From Paraplanobispora takensis (GTDB lineage: Bacteria > Actinomycetota > Actinomycetes > Streptosporangiales > Streptosporangiaceae), in NCBI RefSeq assembly GCF_016863195.1, contig NZ_BOOK01000024.1, forward strand, positions 1 to 64,000: 64,000 nucleotides of DNA, in the 5' to 3' direction. The notes under the pieces were generated by a model that worked only from the letters and a program-made list of their open reading frames with translations, made no database searches and was not told the DNA's origin. Both the position numbers and the translations under genes were made by a program. Positions 1 through 9,255 of the stretch are shown here, in pieces (position 1 is the stretch's first letter; every line of letters begins with the position of its first letter).

Positions 1-1335
<1,335 letters not shown>

Positions 1336-1336
<1 letters not shown>

Positions 1337-1524
1337 CAGAACAGCAGACCGCCGATGGTGTGCGCCTCGACCTCGGGCGCCGCGTCCATCATCTGGAGCT
1401 GGATGGAGATCAGCAGGGCCGTCTCCTCCTCGCTGAGCCCGGCGAGGACTTCAAGCTGCTCCTCACCGCCGGGGCTCAGGTCGATGCCCGCCTCGGTCAG
1501 TTCGCGGATGGGGTCGAATTCCAC
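1336..1524 (-). CDS. 62-residue protein coupled to the cyclase gene
   Basis: GTG start with a strong ribosome site (AAGGAGGA, 1529-1536). The protein is acidic and helical, with the stretch QLEVLAGLSEEETALLISIQ and a Gly-Gly near the C-terminus. It overlaps the upstream gene by 28 bp and the cyclase ATG by one base, so it is part of the operon. From memory the pattern recalls small actinobacterial proteins labelled aroma-sacti cluster domain, which I recall lying near cyclase-ATPase genes; this could not be checked. It has no Cys and few Ser/Thr, so it is a poor lanthipeptide precursor; a carrier, cofactor or regulatory role is as likely. Confidence 0.6.
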
Positions 1525-2222
1525 GGTTCCTCCTTGAAGTCCTCCGCAGTGGAGTTCTGTGCGGTCGGGCCGAGCAGGCCGGTGAACAGGCGGGTCGCGG
1601 CGTGCACCGTGTGCAGGGCGCTGAGCCCGACGGCCTGCTCCTGCTCCGGGGTGAGCGGCAGCCCGTCCAGGACGGCGTCCAGCTCGGCGCGGTGCCCGAG
1701 GTCGAGCTCGCCGTGGTGGCGCAGCGTGCGGAACGCCGCCGGCGGGAAGCCGGTCACCGCGCGCAGGTGCGCCATCAGCGCGTCGGTCGGCGGGAAGCCC
1801 TCCATGGCGGCGATGTAGCCGAGCAGGGCCGCGGGGTGGTGGTGGAGCGTCCAGTAGTACTGCGCGCCGACGAGGGCGGCCGCCGCGGCCGAGGGCCGGC
1901 CGGGGGCGTGGCCGAGCACGGCCAGGTCCGCGCGGAGCCAGTCGTCGTGCCCGCGCTCCTCCTCGATGTGACGGCGCAGATAGCCCGCCAGGGCCGGCTC
2001 TCCGCGCCGTACCGCCTCGGCCAGGGCGGTCTCCATCAGCGGGACCGAAGCGGTGATCACCGCGTGCATGGCCCCCAGGTAGGCCGGATAGCGCAGCCGC
2101 AGGCCGGGCGCGGCCCACAGGCGGGCGGCGGCGGCCCGCAGCCCCGGCATGAGCAATTCGATCTTGGCATGGAGGCTCCGGCTGCGTGCGCCGGGGACCG
2201 TGCCGTTCGTCGTGTCCGCCAT
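1497..2222 (-). CDS. Heme-oxygenase-like (HDO-type) iron-containing redox enzyme
   Basis: A 241-residue all-helical protein. The segment RRHIEEERGHDDW gives the closely spaced Glu and His ligands of the heme-oxygenase-like diiron oxidase fold, and it matches the general shape of the iron-containing redox enzyme family. Such enzymes do oxidative chemistry (desaturation, C-C cleavage, N-oxygenation) in several natural-product pathways. Here it lies between the prolyl oligopeptidase and the 62-residue protein in the RiPP operon, so a tailoring role on the peptide is plausible but not shown. ATG 2222 was chosen because the homologous part starts there; a longer start at 2336 with a better ribosome site would add 38 low-complexity residues. 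Confidence 0.7.
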   Translation of the reverse strand: MADTTNGTVPGARSRSLHAKIELLMPGLRAAAARLWAAPGLRLRYPAYLGAMHAVITASVPLMETALAEAVRRGEPALAGYLRRHIEEERGHDDWLRADLAVLGHAPGRPSAAAAALVGAQYYWTLHHHPAALLGYIAAMEGFPPTDALMAHLRAVTGFPPAAFRTLRHHGELDLGHRAELDAVLDGLPLTPEQEQAVGLSALHTVHAATRLFTGLLGPTAQNSTAEDFKEEPWNSTPSAN

Positions 2223-2325
2223 GGCGCAAGGGTCGCGGCGCGCGGTTGGCTTCCGGTACGGATCCGGTTGGTTTCCGGTATGGCCCCCGCTCACGGAGGG
2301 TGCGCCCTCCCCCCGTCCCCGGTTC

Positions 2326-4398
2326 TCACCGGCCATGGACCTCTCCCCCGTCCGTGATCGGGGTCAGCCCGGTGTGCACGGCCATGAAGGCCAGCATTCT
2401 CGCGGCCAGCCGGGCCCCGTCCTCTCCCTGCGCGCCGGTGTGCCCCATCTTCTCCACCAGGTGGTGCAGTACGGGCCCGGCGGCGCCGGCGGCGTGCTGC
2501 AACTGCGCGGCCATCTTGCGCGAGTGCACGGGGTCGACTCGCGTGTCGTTGTCCCCGGCCACGAGGAGCACGGCGGCGTGCACGAACGGCGCGCTGACAT
2601 TGTGGTACGGGGAGTAGCTCAGCAGCGCCTCCAGGGCCGCCGGGTCGTCCGGCGAGCCGTACTCCCGGCGCCACGCCCGGCCCAGGCCCCAGCGCTCGTA
2701 ACGGATCATGTCCAGCGGCGCCCCCACGCTCACGGCGGCGGCGTAGGCCCGCGGCCGCTGGACGACGGCGCCGGCGGCCAGGAGCCCTCCGTTGCTGCTG
2801 CCCAGCAGGGCGAGCTGCTCCGGCCGCGTCCACCCGTGCCGGACGAGCCAGTCGGCGGCCGCGTGCAGGTCGGCCAGCGCGTTCGGCTTCCTGGTCCCGG
2901 CCCCGTCCCTGTGCCACTGCCGGCCGCGCTCGCTGCCGCCCCGTACCCCCGCGACGGCGCCCACGCCTCCCCGCAGCACCCAGGCCAGGATGTCGGGCTC
3001 GTAGCTGGGCCGGAAGGACAGGCCGAAGCCGCCGTAGGCGCTGAGCACGGTCGGCCGGGGCCGGTCCCCGTCCGGCCCGGCGGCGGGCGCCAGGATGGTG
3101 AGCGGGACCTCGGTGCCGTCGGCCGAGCGGTAGGTGCGGTGCAGGACCCTGATGTCCGCCCGGGGGACGCCGCCCGCGTCCAGGGGGCTCACCCGCCCCG
3201 ACTCGACGTCCAGGTGCCACGCCGAGGGGGGGATGGCCCAGTCGGTGTACCTGAGCGTCAGCGCCCCGGGACCGGGGCCGGTCCTGATCCCGAGGACCGT
3301 GCCGGCGCCGGGCAGCGCCACCTCGGTGAGCGCCGCGCCCGTCACCGCGTCGTGGACGGTCATCCGGCTGACGCCGTCCCGGGCGCGCAGCGCGACCAGC
3401 CGTCCGCCCCGCGCGGTGCGGGCCAGCGCCACACTGGACAGGACGGCGCCGGGATCCTCCGGCAGGAGGATCCGCCAGGGGCCCCACCCGCCCGGGACGG
3501 GATCGGCCACGAGCACCTGCCCGAACCCCGCCGGCGTGGAGACGGTGGCGAGCAGCCGGCCGTCCGCGTCGACCAGGACGCCGGCCGAGGCCGCCTCGAG
3601 CGACAGCGGCCGCAACCGTCCGTCCGTCTCGACGTCCGCCACGAACACGTGGGTCTGCGGCGAGGTCCCCTCCCGGAGGGTGAGGATGAGCCACCGGTCG
3701 CAGCAGAGCCTGACGTGGTAGCGGGTGAGATCCCCCTCGTCCCCGGCCACGAGCTCGTCGCCGGCGGGGTCGGCGCCGATCGTGTGCCGGTAGACGCCCG
3801 TCCCCGGGCGGCCGGGGCGGCCGCGGACGTAGAAGAAGCTGCGGCCGTCGGCCCGCCACTCGACCGGCGAGTAGCGGGTGTGCGCGATCTCCTCCACGAT
3901 CCGCCCGGTGGCCGCCTCCACCACCGACAGCGGGGTCTGCCGCTCGTCGCCCGCCAGGACGACCTGGAGGGCGATGTGCTCTCCCGTCGGCGACGGCTGC
4001 CAGCGGGTGACGGCGGCCTCCGGCGGGAAGGCGGCGCCCAGGGGCCGCCAGGGGGCGTCCCCGCCCTCCCGGACCAGCACCTCCCAGGGGGAGAGGGCGT
4101 CGGGCCGGCTCAGCCGGAACTCCCGCGATCCGGCGATCTTGGCCGGGACCGGGGCCGGTCCGCCGGCCAGCTCGCGCACCATCCGCTTCCAGTCCTCCTG
4201 CCCGGGCAACCGCTCCAGGTATCCGGTGCTGAGGAGCTGCTGGTCGCCGATCCAGCGGCGGGCCGCCGGTGAGCCTTCCTCCTCCAGCCAGCGGTACGGG
4301 TCCGCGACCGGACGTCCGTGATAGTCGTCGACGATCCGTTCCCGGGGAGCCTCGGGATAGCGCGGAAGACCGGGGTACGGCTCTTCAGCGGGCTTCAC
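2326..4398 (-). CDS. Prolyl oligopeptidase family (S9) serine peptidase, candidate leader peptidase
   Basis: A 690-residue protein with an N-terminal beta-propeller and a C-terminal alpha/beta-hydrolase domain. The triad is visible: Ser in GSSNGG, Asp in AGDNDTRVDP and His in EKMGHTGAQG; the GGSERGRQWHRDG segment is also typical of S9A. There is no signal peptide, so it acts in the cytoplasm. GTG 4398 overlaps the exporter gene by 14 bp and has GGAG upstream. In some class III lanthipeptide clusters (flavipeptin) a prolyl oligopeptidase removes leaders after proline. Precursor A has Pro21 just before its Ser/Cys core, so the same job is likely here. Confidence 0.88.
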   Translation of the reverse strand: MKPAEEPYPGLPRYPEAPRERIVDDYHGRPVADPYRWLEEEGSPAARRWIGDQQLLSTGYLERLPGQEDWKRMVRELAGGPAPVPAKIAGSREFRLSRPDALSPWEVLVREGGDAPWRPLGAAFPPEAAVTRWQPSPTGEHIALQVVLAGDERQTPLSVVEAATGRIVEEIAHTRYSPVEWRADGRSFFYVRGRPGRPGTGVYRHTIGADPAGDELVAGDEGDLTRYHVRLCCDRWLILTLREGTSPQTHVFVADVETDGRLRPLSLEAASAGVLVDADGRLLATVSTPAGFGQVLVADPVPGGWGPWRILLPEDPGAVLSSVALARTARGGRLVALRARDGVSRMTVHDAVTGAALTEVALPGAGTVLGIRTGPGPGALTLRYTDWAIPPSAWHLDVESGRVSPLDAGGVPRADIRVLHRTYRSADGTEVPLTILAPAAGPDGDRPRPTVLSAYGGFGLSFRPSYEPDILAWVLRGGVGAVAGVRGGSERGRQWHRDGAGTRKPNALADLHAAADWLVRHGWTRPEQLALLGSSNGGLLAAGAVVQRPRAYAAAVSVGAPLDMIRYERWGLGRAWRREYGSPDDPAALEALLSYSPYHNVSAPFVHAAVLLVAGDNDTRVDPVHSRKMAAQLQHAAGAAGPVLHHLVEKMGHTGAQGEDGARLAARMLAFMAVHTGLTPITDGGEVHGR

Positions 4399-5680
4399 GG
4401 CCGGGCTCCGGAACGCTCGGTGACGCGCCGGGCGCCGGAGCGGGCCGATCCAGCCGGCCACGGCGCACCGAGACCAGGAAGATCAGCGCCGCGAGGACGG
4501 CGAGGGCCTGGCACAGCCACAGACCGCCGCGCACGCCGAAGCGCTCGCCGGCCAGGCCGCCCGCCAGGGCGCCGACCGTGCCGGCCAGCGTCGCGACCGA
4601 CAGCATCAGGGAGCTGACCCGGCCGAAGAACTCGTCGCCGACGTCGTCCGACAGGACGCCGACGATCGCCAGGTTCGCCCCGGCGCTGAAGAACACCGGC
4701 AGCGCGGTCCCGATCACGACCGCCGTCATGGCCAGCCAGAGCGGGCCGTACGCCGCCGGGAGCGCCAGACCGGACAGGCCGGCGGCGGGCAGGCAGATCA
4801 CCAGCAGCTCGCGATGGGTCAGCCTGCGGGAGAGCAGCCGGGACGCCGCCATCGTGCCCACCGCGGCCAGCAGTGTGGCCGCCACCGACGGCAGGCCGTA
4901 GAGGGCGACGGGAAGCTGCAGCGTGTCCAGCATGAACACCGCGCGCTGGGCGATGGTGCCGCTGAGGGCGACGTTCGACAGCACGGCGTAGACGACGAAC
5001 GCGACCAGGAGGCGGTTGGCCCGGATGGCCGCCCCTCCGGCGCGCAGTTCGCGCAGCAGCCCGGTGCGCGGGTGGGCCGGTTCCCGCCTGCGGTCCTGCG
5101 AACGCAGCGAGCGCAGGGACAGGGCGCTGAACAGGTAGGTGAGGCTGTCCATGACGAACAGCAGGGTCGCGCCCACCGCGGCCACCAGGGGCCCGGCGAC
5201 CGTCGCCGCGACCGAACGGGAGAGCAGCTCGGAGGTCTGCAGTTTCCCCCTGGCCCGGCTGAGGTCGCCGACGTCGAGACTCCTCAGGTGCGAGAAGTAC
5301 AGGGCGTTCAGGACGACCTGCGACAGGCCCAGCAGGAAGGCGGTCCCCGCCAGGATCGCGACGCTCAGCAGGCCGCCGAGGGCCAGGGCTCCGCACAGGA
5401 GCATCGTGCCCGCGCAGATCAGGTCGACGAGGACGAGCGTGCGCCGCGGGCGGGTCACCCGGTCGGCCAGGGTCCCCAGCACCGGGCCGAACAGCAGGGC
5501 CGGCAGGGTCGCGCCGGCGACGATCAGGGACACCTCGCGCGGCCCGGCGTCCAGGACGGTCACGGCCACCACCGAGGTGGCCGTGGCGGTCAGCGTGCTG
5601 CCGAAGGCCGAAGCCGTCTGCCCCCACAGGTACAGGCGCAGATCGGAGGCCCGGGTCATGAGGGATGCGGTCCCCGTCAT
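4385..5680 (-). CDS. MFS transporter, probable exporter of the lanthipeptide
   Basis: A 431-residue protein with about 12 hydrophobic segments and the cytoplasmic loop signature GTLADRVTRPRR between helices 2 and 3, typical of MFS drug exporters. It starts 17 bp after the third precursor gene and overlaps the peptidase gene, so it is co-transcribed with the RiPP genes. Most class III clusters use ABC exporters; here the MFS protein is the only exporter in the operon, so it probably moves the mature peptide or gives immunity. ATG 5659 is an alternative start. Confidence 0.82.
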   Translation of the reverse strand: MTGTASLMTRASDLRLYLWGQTASAFGSTLTATATSVVAVTVLDAGPREVSLIVAGATLPALLFGPVLGTLADRVTRPRRTLVLVDLICAGTMLLCGALALGGLLSVAILAGTAFLLGLSQVVLNALYFSHLRSLDVGDLSRARGKLQTSELLSRSVAATVAGPLVAAVGATLLFVMDSLTYLFSALSLRSLRSQDRRREPAHPRTGLLRELRAGGAAIRANRLLVAFVVYAVLSNVALSGTIAQRAVFMLDTLQLPVALYGLPSVAATLLAAVGTMAASRLLSRRLTHRELLVICLPAAGLSGLALPAAYGPLWLAMTAVVIGTALPVFFSAGANLAIVGVLSDDVGDEFFGRVSSLMLSVATLAGTVGALAGGLAGERFGVRGGLWLCQALAVLAALIFLVSVRRGRLDRPAPAPGASPSVPEPGREAR

Positions 5681-5697
5681 GTCGTCCGGCCCGCCGC

Positions 5698-5838
5698 TCA
5701 GATCGGGAAGGCGTTCGGGCAGACCAGCGACATCATGCTGAGGGGACCGGTGAGGTTCCCCGTCATCTCCATGTGCGCCTGGACCTCTCCGTCGTCGAGC
5801 TCGTAGGGCAGATCGTTGAGGGACATCACTTCGTCCAT
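5698..5838 (-). CDS. Candidate lanthipeptide precursor B (46 residues)
   Basis: Short gene with a very strong ribosome site (GAGGAGGA). The leader segment VMSLNDL aligns with the class III leader motif (I/V)LxLQxL seen in precursor A, with Asn for Gln. The C-terminal core TGPLSMMSLVCPNAFPI contains Ser34-X2-Ser37-X2-Cys40, close to the Ser-X2-Ser-Xn-Cys pattern that LanKC enzymes turn into labionin or lanthionine. Pro32 before the core would suit the operon's prolyl peptidase. Sequence is unrelated to precursor A outside these motifs. No other function fits a 46-residue gene here. Confidence 0.75.
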   Translation of the reverse strand: MDEVMSLNDLPYELDDGEVQAHMEMTGNLTGPLSMMSLVCPNAFPI

Positions 5839-5910
5839 GGTCTTCCTCCTCGGGGGGGTCGCTTCTCCTGGGACGGGTCGCACGGATCCCGCCGCCGTGA
5901 CCGCGGGGAA

Positions 5911-5942
5911 GGGCGGCACCGGTTCGTGATCCGGTGCCGCCC
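5911..5942 (-). terminator. Perfect 12-bp hairpin between precursor genes
   Basis: Arms GGGCGGCACCGG (5911-5922) and CCGGTGCCGCCC (5931-5942) are separated by 8 bases. It lies downstream of the second precursor A copy and upstream of precursor B. With no T-run it may be a partial terminator or an mRNA-stabilising stem that keeps precursor A transcripts more abundant than the exporter and peptidase. Confidence 0.6.
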
Positions 5943-5955
5943 GGCCGGGACGTCG

Positions 5956-5992
5956 TGTCGCGGTCACCGGACGGTGCCGGGACGCCGCGACA
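5956..5992. other. Nested inverted repeat downstream of precursor A copy 2
   Basis: Outer arms TGTCGCGG (5956-5963) and CCGCGACA (5985-5992) enclose an inner CACCG-GA-CGGTG stem (5965-5976). Together with the stem at 5911 it makes a structured 100-base stretch; this could be RNA processing or attenuation, or a regulator site for a promoter of precursor B. Confidence 0.45.
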
Positions 5993-6039
5993 TCACTCCT
6001 CCCGGTCCGTCTCCGTGAGAGGTCCGACGGCGGGGTGGG

Positions 6040-6150
6040 TCATTCCACGCTTCCGCAGTTGCCGACGAAGATGGACAGGCTGCTCCAGGGAGCCTCCTCC
6101 TCGTTCTCCTCGGGCTCGCGCAGAACCTGCAGCCTCAGGGCGTCGATCAT
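6040..6150 (-). CDS. Class III lanthipeptide precursor A, copy 2 (36 residues)
   Basis: Same protein as the copy at 6293; the two genes differ by one silent base (last Glu codon GAA here, GAG there). ATG 6150 is preceded by GAAGGAG. The leader carries ALRLQVL, the LxLQ element bound by LanKC enzymes; then comes an acidic stretch, Pro21, and the core [15 protein letters not shown] with Ser23-X2-Ser26-X5-Cys32. The core could carry a single labionin or lanthionine ring. Too short for routine gene calling, so easily missed. Confidence 0.88.
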   Translation of the reverse strand: MIDALRLQVLREPEENEEEAPWSSLSIFVGNCGSVE

Positions 6151-6193
6151 GATGTTCTCCTTCTCCGGTGGTGGTTCGTTTCCATGGGGATCG

Positions 6194-6277
6194 GCCGGCT
6201 TCGTACGGAGGTCCGCCGGCTTCGTACGGGGATCCGCCGGCTTCGTACGGGGATCCGCCGGCTTCGTACGGGGATCC
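6194..6277. repeat. Four tandem copies of a 21-bp unit between the precursor A genes
   Basis: The unit gccggcttcgtacgg(g/a)g(a/g)tcc occurs at 6194, 6215, 6236 and 6257, with a partial fifth copy after it. Copies 2-4 are identical and copy 1 differs at a few bases. It fills most of the gap between the two precursor A genes. The period equals two helical turns; it may be a protein-binding array, or a by-product of the duplication of the precursor gene. Confidence 0.9.
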
Positions 6278-6292
6278 GCCGGTGGAGCGGGA

Positions 6293-6403
6293 TCACTCCA
6301 CGCTTCCGCAGTTGCCGACGAAGATGGACAGGCTGCTCCAGGGAGCCTCCTCCTCGTTCTCCTCGGGCTCGCGCAGAACCTGCAGCCTCAGGGCGTCGAT
6401 CAT
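6293..6403 (-). CDS. Class III lanthipeptide precursor A, copy 1 (36 residues)
   Basis: ATG 6403 overlaps the lanKC stop as ATGA and has the ribosome site GGAGAGGAGG, so it is translated together with the synthetase. The leader contains ALRLQVL (residues 4-10), matching the conserved LxLQ recognition element of class III leaders. Residues 12-20 are mostly acidic. The core after Pro21 has Ser23, Ser24, Ser26 and one Cys32, fitting Ser-X2-Ser-X5-Cys. SapB and labyrinthopeptin precursors have the related Ser-X2-Ser-X3-Cys spacing twice, so this product is shorter with one wider ring. Identical in protein to the copy at 6040. Confidence 0.9.
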   Translation of the reverse strand: MIDALRLQVLREPEENEEEAPWSSLSIFVGNCGSVE

Positions 6404-9009
6404 CGTGTCCTCCTCTCCCGGTGATGTGGGTGTACGGGGGGTCTGGTGAGGGCCGCGTCGAGGGTGAACAGCGGGTCCGGGAGTCCGGTGAGGATCCTGC
6501 TCAGGGCGAGGACCACACCGGCGGAGCCGTGCCACAGGTCGGCGCTGAACCGCATGAGGAGCGAGGTGGACAGGAAACGCACCCCGTTCCGGCCGGGGAC
6601 CGCGTGCTTGAAGAGCGCGGTCCCGGCTTCGATCTCCCGGATCGCCAGGTCGGGCCGGTCCAGCAGCGCGGCGGCCTGTCCCAGGGCGAGGCCCAGCCCC
6701 GCCTGTCCGGCGAACAGCGCGGGAGCCACGGCGAACCGCCCCGAGCAGGCGCGCAGGCTGCGCCGGAGTGCGTCGGCCAGCACGGGGTCGTCGGCCGTCG
6801 TGAGATAGCGGGCCGCGACGTGGGCGTATCCGGCGCTGCCCGCGAACAGGTAAGGCATGTTGCGCCCGTCCGTCTCGGACACCCGGAACCCGAGCGCGTC
6901 GGTCTCCAGCGGCCGGCCGTGCTGCAGTTCGTCGCGCAGCAGCCGGGCGCCGCGCTCCAGCATGTCGGGGTCACCGGTGAACCGGCTCAGGTAGTACAGG
7001 GCCAGCGCGATGCCGGGACGCCCCTCGACCAGGCCGGAGGCGTCGCCGGGGCCGAGCGAGGGGACGAGCCCGGCGTCCCCGGGGATCGCGGCCAGCGTCC
7101 GCATCGCGCGCTCGACGTGCCGGTCGTCGCCGGTACGGCCGTGCAGGAACAGATGGGCCATGGCCACTCCGGCCGCGCCTCCGCCGAGTGTGGCGCAGGT
7201 ACGGCTCAGCGGATGCCGGTCGGCCGCGGCGAGCAGTTCCCCGGCGGCCTCGACCTCCCCGAGGTCCGCCAGGACCCAGGCGATGCCGGCGTTGCCGAAG
7301 AACAGGCCCGGCGGTGTGTCGTCACGCTCGCGCAGGGACTCCTCGCGCAGCCGGGCGACGATCCGCGGATCGACCGGGCGGCCCGAGGCCCGCAGGGCGT
7401 GCAGCACCCCGGCCGTGCCGTGGGCCACGCAGCGGGTGTTGGTCGTCAGCCCCTGCGGGGTCGTCGGGAAGATCCGGTGCGGGTCGTCCGGCCGGGCCGC
7501 GGCCTCGATCGCGTCGGCCGTGCGGTCCCGCAGCCACCGCAGGGCGGTGAGGGGGTCGCGCCGTACCTCCTCGGGGGCGGGCATCAGCGGGCGCTCCGGG
7601 CGGCGGCGGAACCGGGTGGCGAGGTTCCAGAGCCGGTCCGGCACCGGGGCGAGATCGGTGAGGTCGCGATACAGGTGACCGGCCGCCTCTCCGTTGCGGT
7701 CCAGCACGTTGTGCGAGGGGAACAGCAGCGCCTGCGCCACCGCCGACAGCCCGAACTCGTCGAACCGCCGCGTGTCCATGGCGGCCAGGCTCCGCCGGTC
7801 GAGCGCCTCCGGAGGCATGAACCCGGGCGCCCCCATCGGTCTGGCCACCGCGCCGATCCGGCAGGCGGCCTCGAAGTCGACCAGTCTGACCCCTTCGTCC
7901 TCGTCGATGAGGACGTTCCTCGGGTTGAGGTCGACGAACGCGTACCCCAGCTCGTGCAGGGTGGAGACGATCTTCTTGAGCCGGTCGAGGATCGCCAGGC
8001 AGCGCCGGTAGTAGCCGGCGAACGCCTCGGGCGGCAGCCCGATCCGGATGTTCGGCTGGTTCGCCACCGCCCACTTCGCCAGGGTCCTGCCCGGGACCAG
8101 CTCCGAGACCAGATAGCTGTTCTCCCAGTGCGCGAAGACCCCGATCGGCTCCGGGCATATCCCCGGGCTCAGCTCGTGCAGGTCCCGCAGCGTCCGGTGC
8201 TCCTGCGCCAGCAGGGTCTGGGCGTCGCACCCGTCCCACCAGTAGCCGTTGTGCGCCCGCGCCTCCTTGACGAAGACCCGCCGGCCGTCCGCGGTCCGGG
8301 CGAGGTAGGCGCCGCCGGCGTTGCTGTGCTGGACCACCGCCTCGAAGGTGTATCCGCCGAAGGTGACGGGCCCGCCCGCGCCGGCCGCCGGCTCCGGCGC
8401 GAACGGGTCGGCGACCCCGGGCGGCAGCGTGAACGTCGGCCGCCGCTCGTCGGGGATCTCCCGTCCCCCGGGGTCGAGCATGGTCGCCTGCCGGGTGCCG
8501 TCGGGCCGCAGCCGGTGACGCTCGCGGAACGAGCCGTACCGGTAGGCCACGGACGAGGAGGAGCCGAAGCGGCGGTCGGTGAGGATGTACGGCCCGGCGA
8601 AGCCGGCCAGCCGGTCCTCCAGCTTGACGAGCAGGTCGTGGGCGATCCGCCGGGTCGGCGGGTACAGGGCGCAGAACTTGCCGCTCTGCGTGCGGGGACC
8701 GTGCTTGTGATGGAGCCACAGGAAGAACCTGCTGCCGCTCACGTGCTTGAAGGGGATCGAGAGCTCGGCGCAGACCCCGGCGACGATGTCCAGCACGGCC
8801 TGCGCGTTCTCCAGGGAACTGCAGACGTGCACCTTCCAGCCCTGGTCGGCGGAGACCGCCCGCGGAGGCGTCCACATCGTCCAGACGCCGTGCGAGCGCC
8901 GGTCCCAGCCCCCGGGTGCCGCGGCGGGGGTGTACGGCTCGCCGGGCTCACCGAGTTCCGGCGGCTCGTAGTAGTCGGGATGGGCAAGGGTGAAGCCGAA
9001 GTACTGCAT
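6400..9009 (-). CDS. Class III lanthionine synthetase LanKC
   Basis: An 869-residue trifunctional enzyme. Residues 1 to about 205 are the lyase-like N-terminal domain typical of LanKC. About 215-480 form a Ser/Thr kinase domain (FVKEA lysine, DLNPRN catalytic loop, VDFEA in place of DFG) that phosphorylates Ser/Thr. About 520-869 form a LanC-like cyclase with repeated GxAG motifs (GSAGYA, HGSAGV, GQAGLG) and no clear Cys-Cys-His zinc triad, which separates class III from class IV. ATG 9007-9009 was chosen because the conserved [17 protein letters not shown] start is typical and the promoter suggests a leaderless mRNA. It is the first gene of the RiPP operon. Confidence 0.95.
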   Translation of the reverse strand: MQYFGFTLAHPDYYEPPELGEPGEPYTPAAAPGGWDRRSHGVWTMWTPPRAVSADQGWKVHVCSSLENAQAVLDIVAGVCAELSIPFKHVSGSRFFLWLHHKHGPRTQSGKFCALYPPTRRIAHDLLVKLEDRLAGFAGPYILTDRRFGSSSSVAYRYGSFRERHRLRPDGTRQATMLDPGGREIPDERRPTFTLPPGVADPFAPEPAAGAGGPVTFGGYTFEAVVQHSNAGGAYLARTADGRRVFVKEARAHNGYWWDGCDAQTLLAQEHRTLRDLHELSPGICPEPIGVFAHWENSYLVSELVPGRTLAKWAVANQPNIRIGLPPEAFAGYYRRCLAILDRLKKIVSTLHELGYAFVDLNPRNVLIDEDEGVRLVDFEAACRIGAVARPMGAPGFMPPEALDRRSLAAMDTRRFDEFGLSAVAQALLFPSHNVLDRNGEAAGHLYRDLTDLAPVPDRLWNLATRFRRRPERPLMPAPEEVRRDPLTALRWLRDRTADAIEAAARPDDPHRIFPTTPQGLTTNTRCVAHGTAGVLHALRASGRPVDPRIVARLREESLRERDDTPPGLFFGNAGIAWVLADLGEVEAAGELLAAADRHPLSRTCATLGGGAAGVAMAHLFLHGRTGDDRHVERAMRTLAAIPGDAGLVPSLGPGDASGLVEGRPGIALALYYLSRFTGDPDMLERGARLLRDELQHGRPLETDALGFRVSETDGRNMPYLFAGSAGYAHVAARYLTTADDPVLADALRRSLRACSGRFAVAPALFAGQAGLGLALGQAAALLDRPDLAIREIEAGTALFKHAVPGRNGVRFLSTSLLMRFSADLWHGSAGVVLALSRILTGLPDPLFTLDAALTRPPVHPHHRERRTR

Positions 9010-9017
9010 GGTCGATG

Positions 9018-9071
9018 AAGCTAGGCAGCCCCGGCTGGGAAGCGGTTGGCCGCCGGTTGGACCTCGGTAAA
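9018..9071 (-). promoter_or_regulatory. SARP-type heptamer array and -10 box of lanKC
   Basis: Read on the plus strand, CGGCTGG (9032), CGGTTGG (9043) and CGGTTGG (9054) recur at exactly 11-bp steps, with a weak fourth CGGTAAA at 9065. The nearest heptamer is 8 bp from TAGCTT (complement of 9018-9023), a good -10 box for the minus strand. This is the spacing known for SARP-activated promoters, where the heptamers replace the -35 box. The start point would lie near 9011, next to the ATG at 9009, so the lanKC mRNA may be leaderless; no ribosome site is seen. Confidence 0.75.
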
Positions 9072-9255
9072 GGCGCACGTTCGGGGCCCTTGCGGGCGCC
9101 GCGCCCGGCCGGGGAGCGCGCGACGCGGAACGCGATGGCACGGGTTGGAACGCCTATAGGTGAGACGGGGAGACGGCGGCGCGCCCGATCGGCGGCCGGG
9201 CCGTCGATGTCCACCGCAGCCGGACAGGCGCGGAAGGCGGAAAAGGGGTTTCAGC

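Noticed and set aside
2149-4272. Long open frame on the plus strand opposite the prolyl oligopeptidase
   Set aside because: It is a shadow frame caused by GC-rich third positions; its translation is low-complexity Arg/Pro/Gly and it lies opposite a clear enzyme.
6168-6449. Plus-strand frame with ASYGDPP heptad repeats
   Set aside because: The repeats only translate the 21-bp DNA array and the frame runs antisense over precursor A genes; no ribosome site.
6400-9009. LanKC as a class IV (LanL) enzyme
   Set aside because: The cyclase domain lacks a recognisable Cys-Cys-His zinc site, and the precursors have class III LxLQ leaders.
9155-9160. TATAGG as -10 box of the SARP gene
   Set aside because: No acceptable -35 box at the right spacing; not reported as a promoter.
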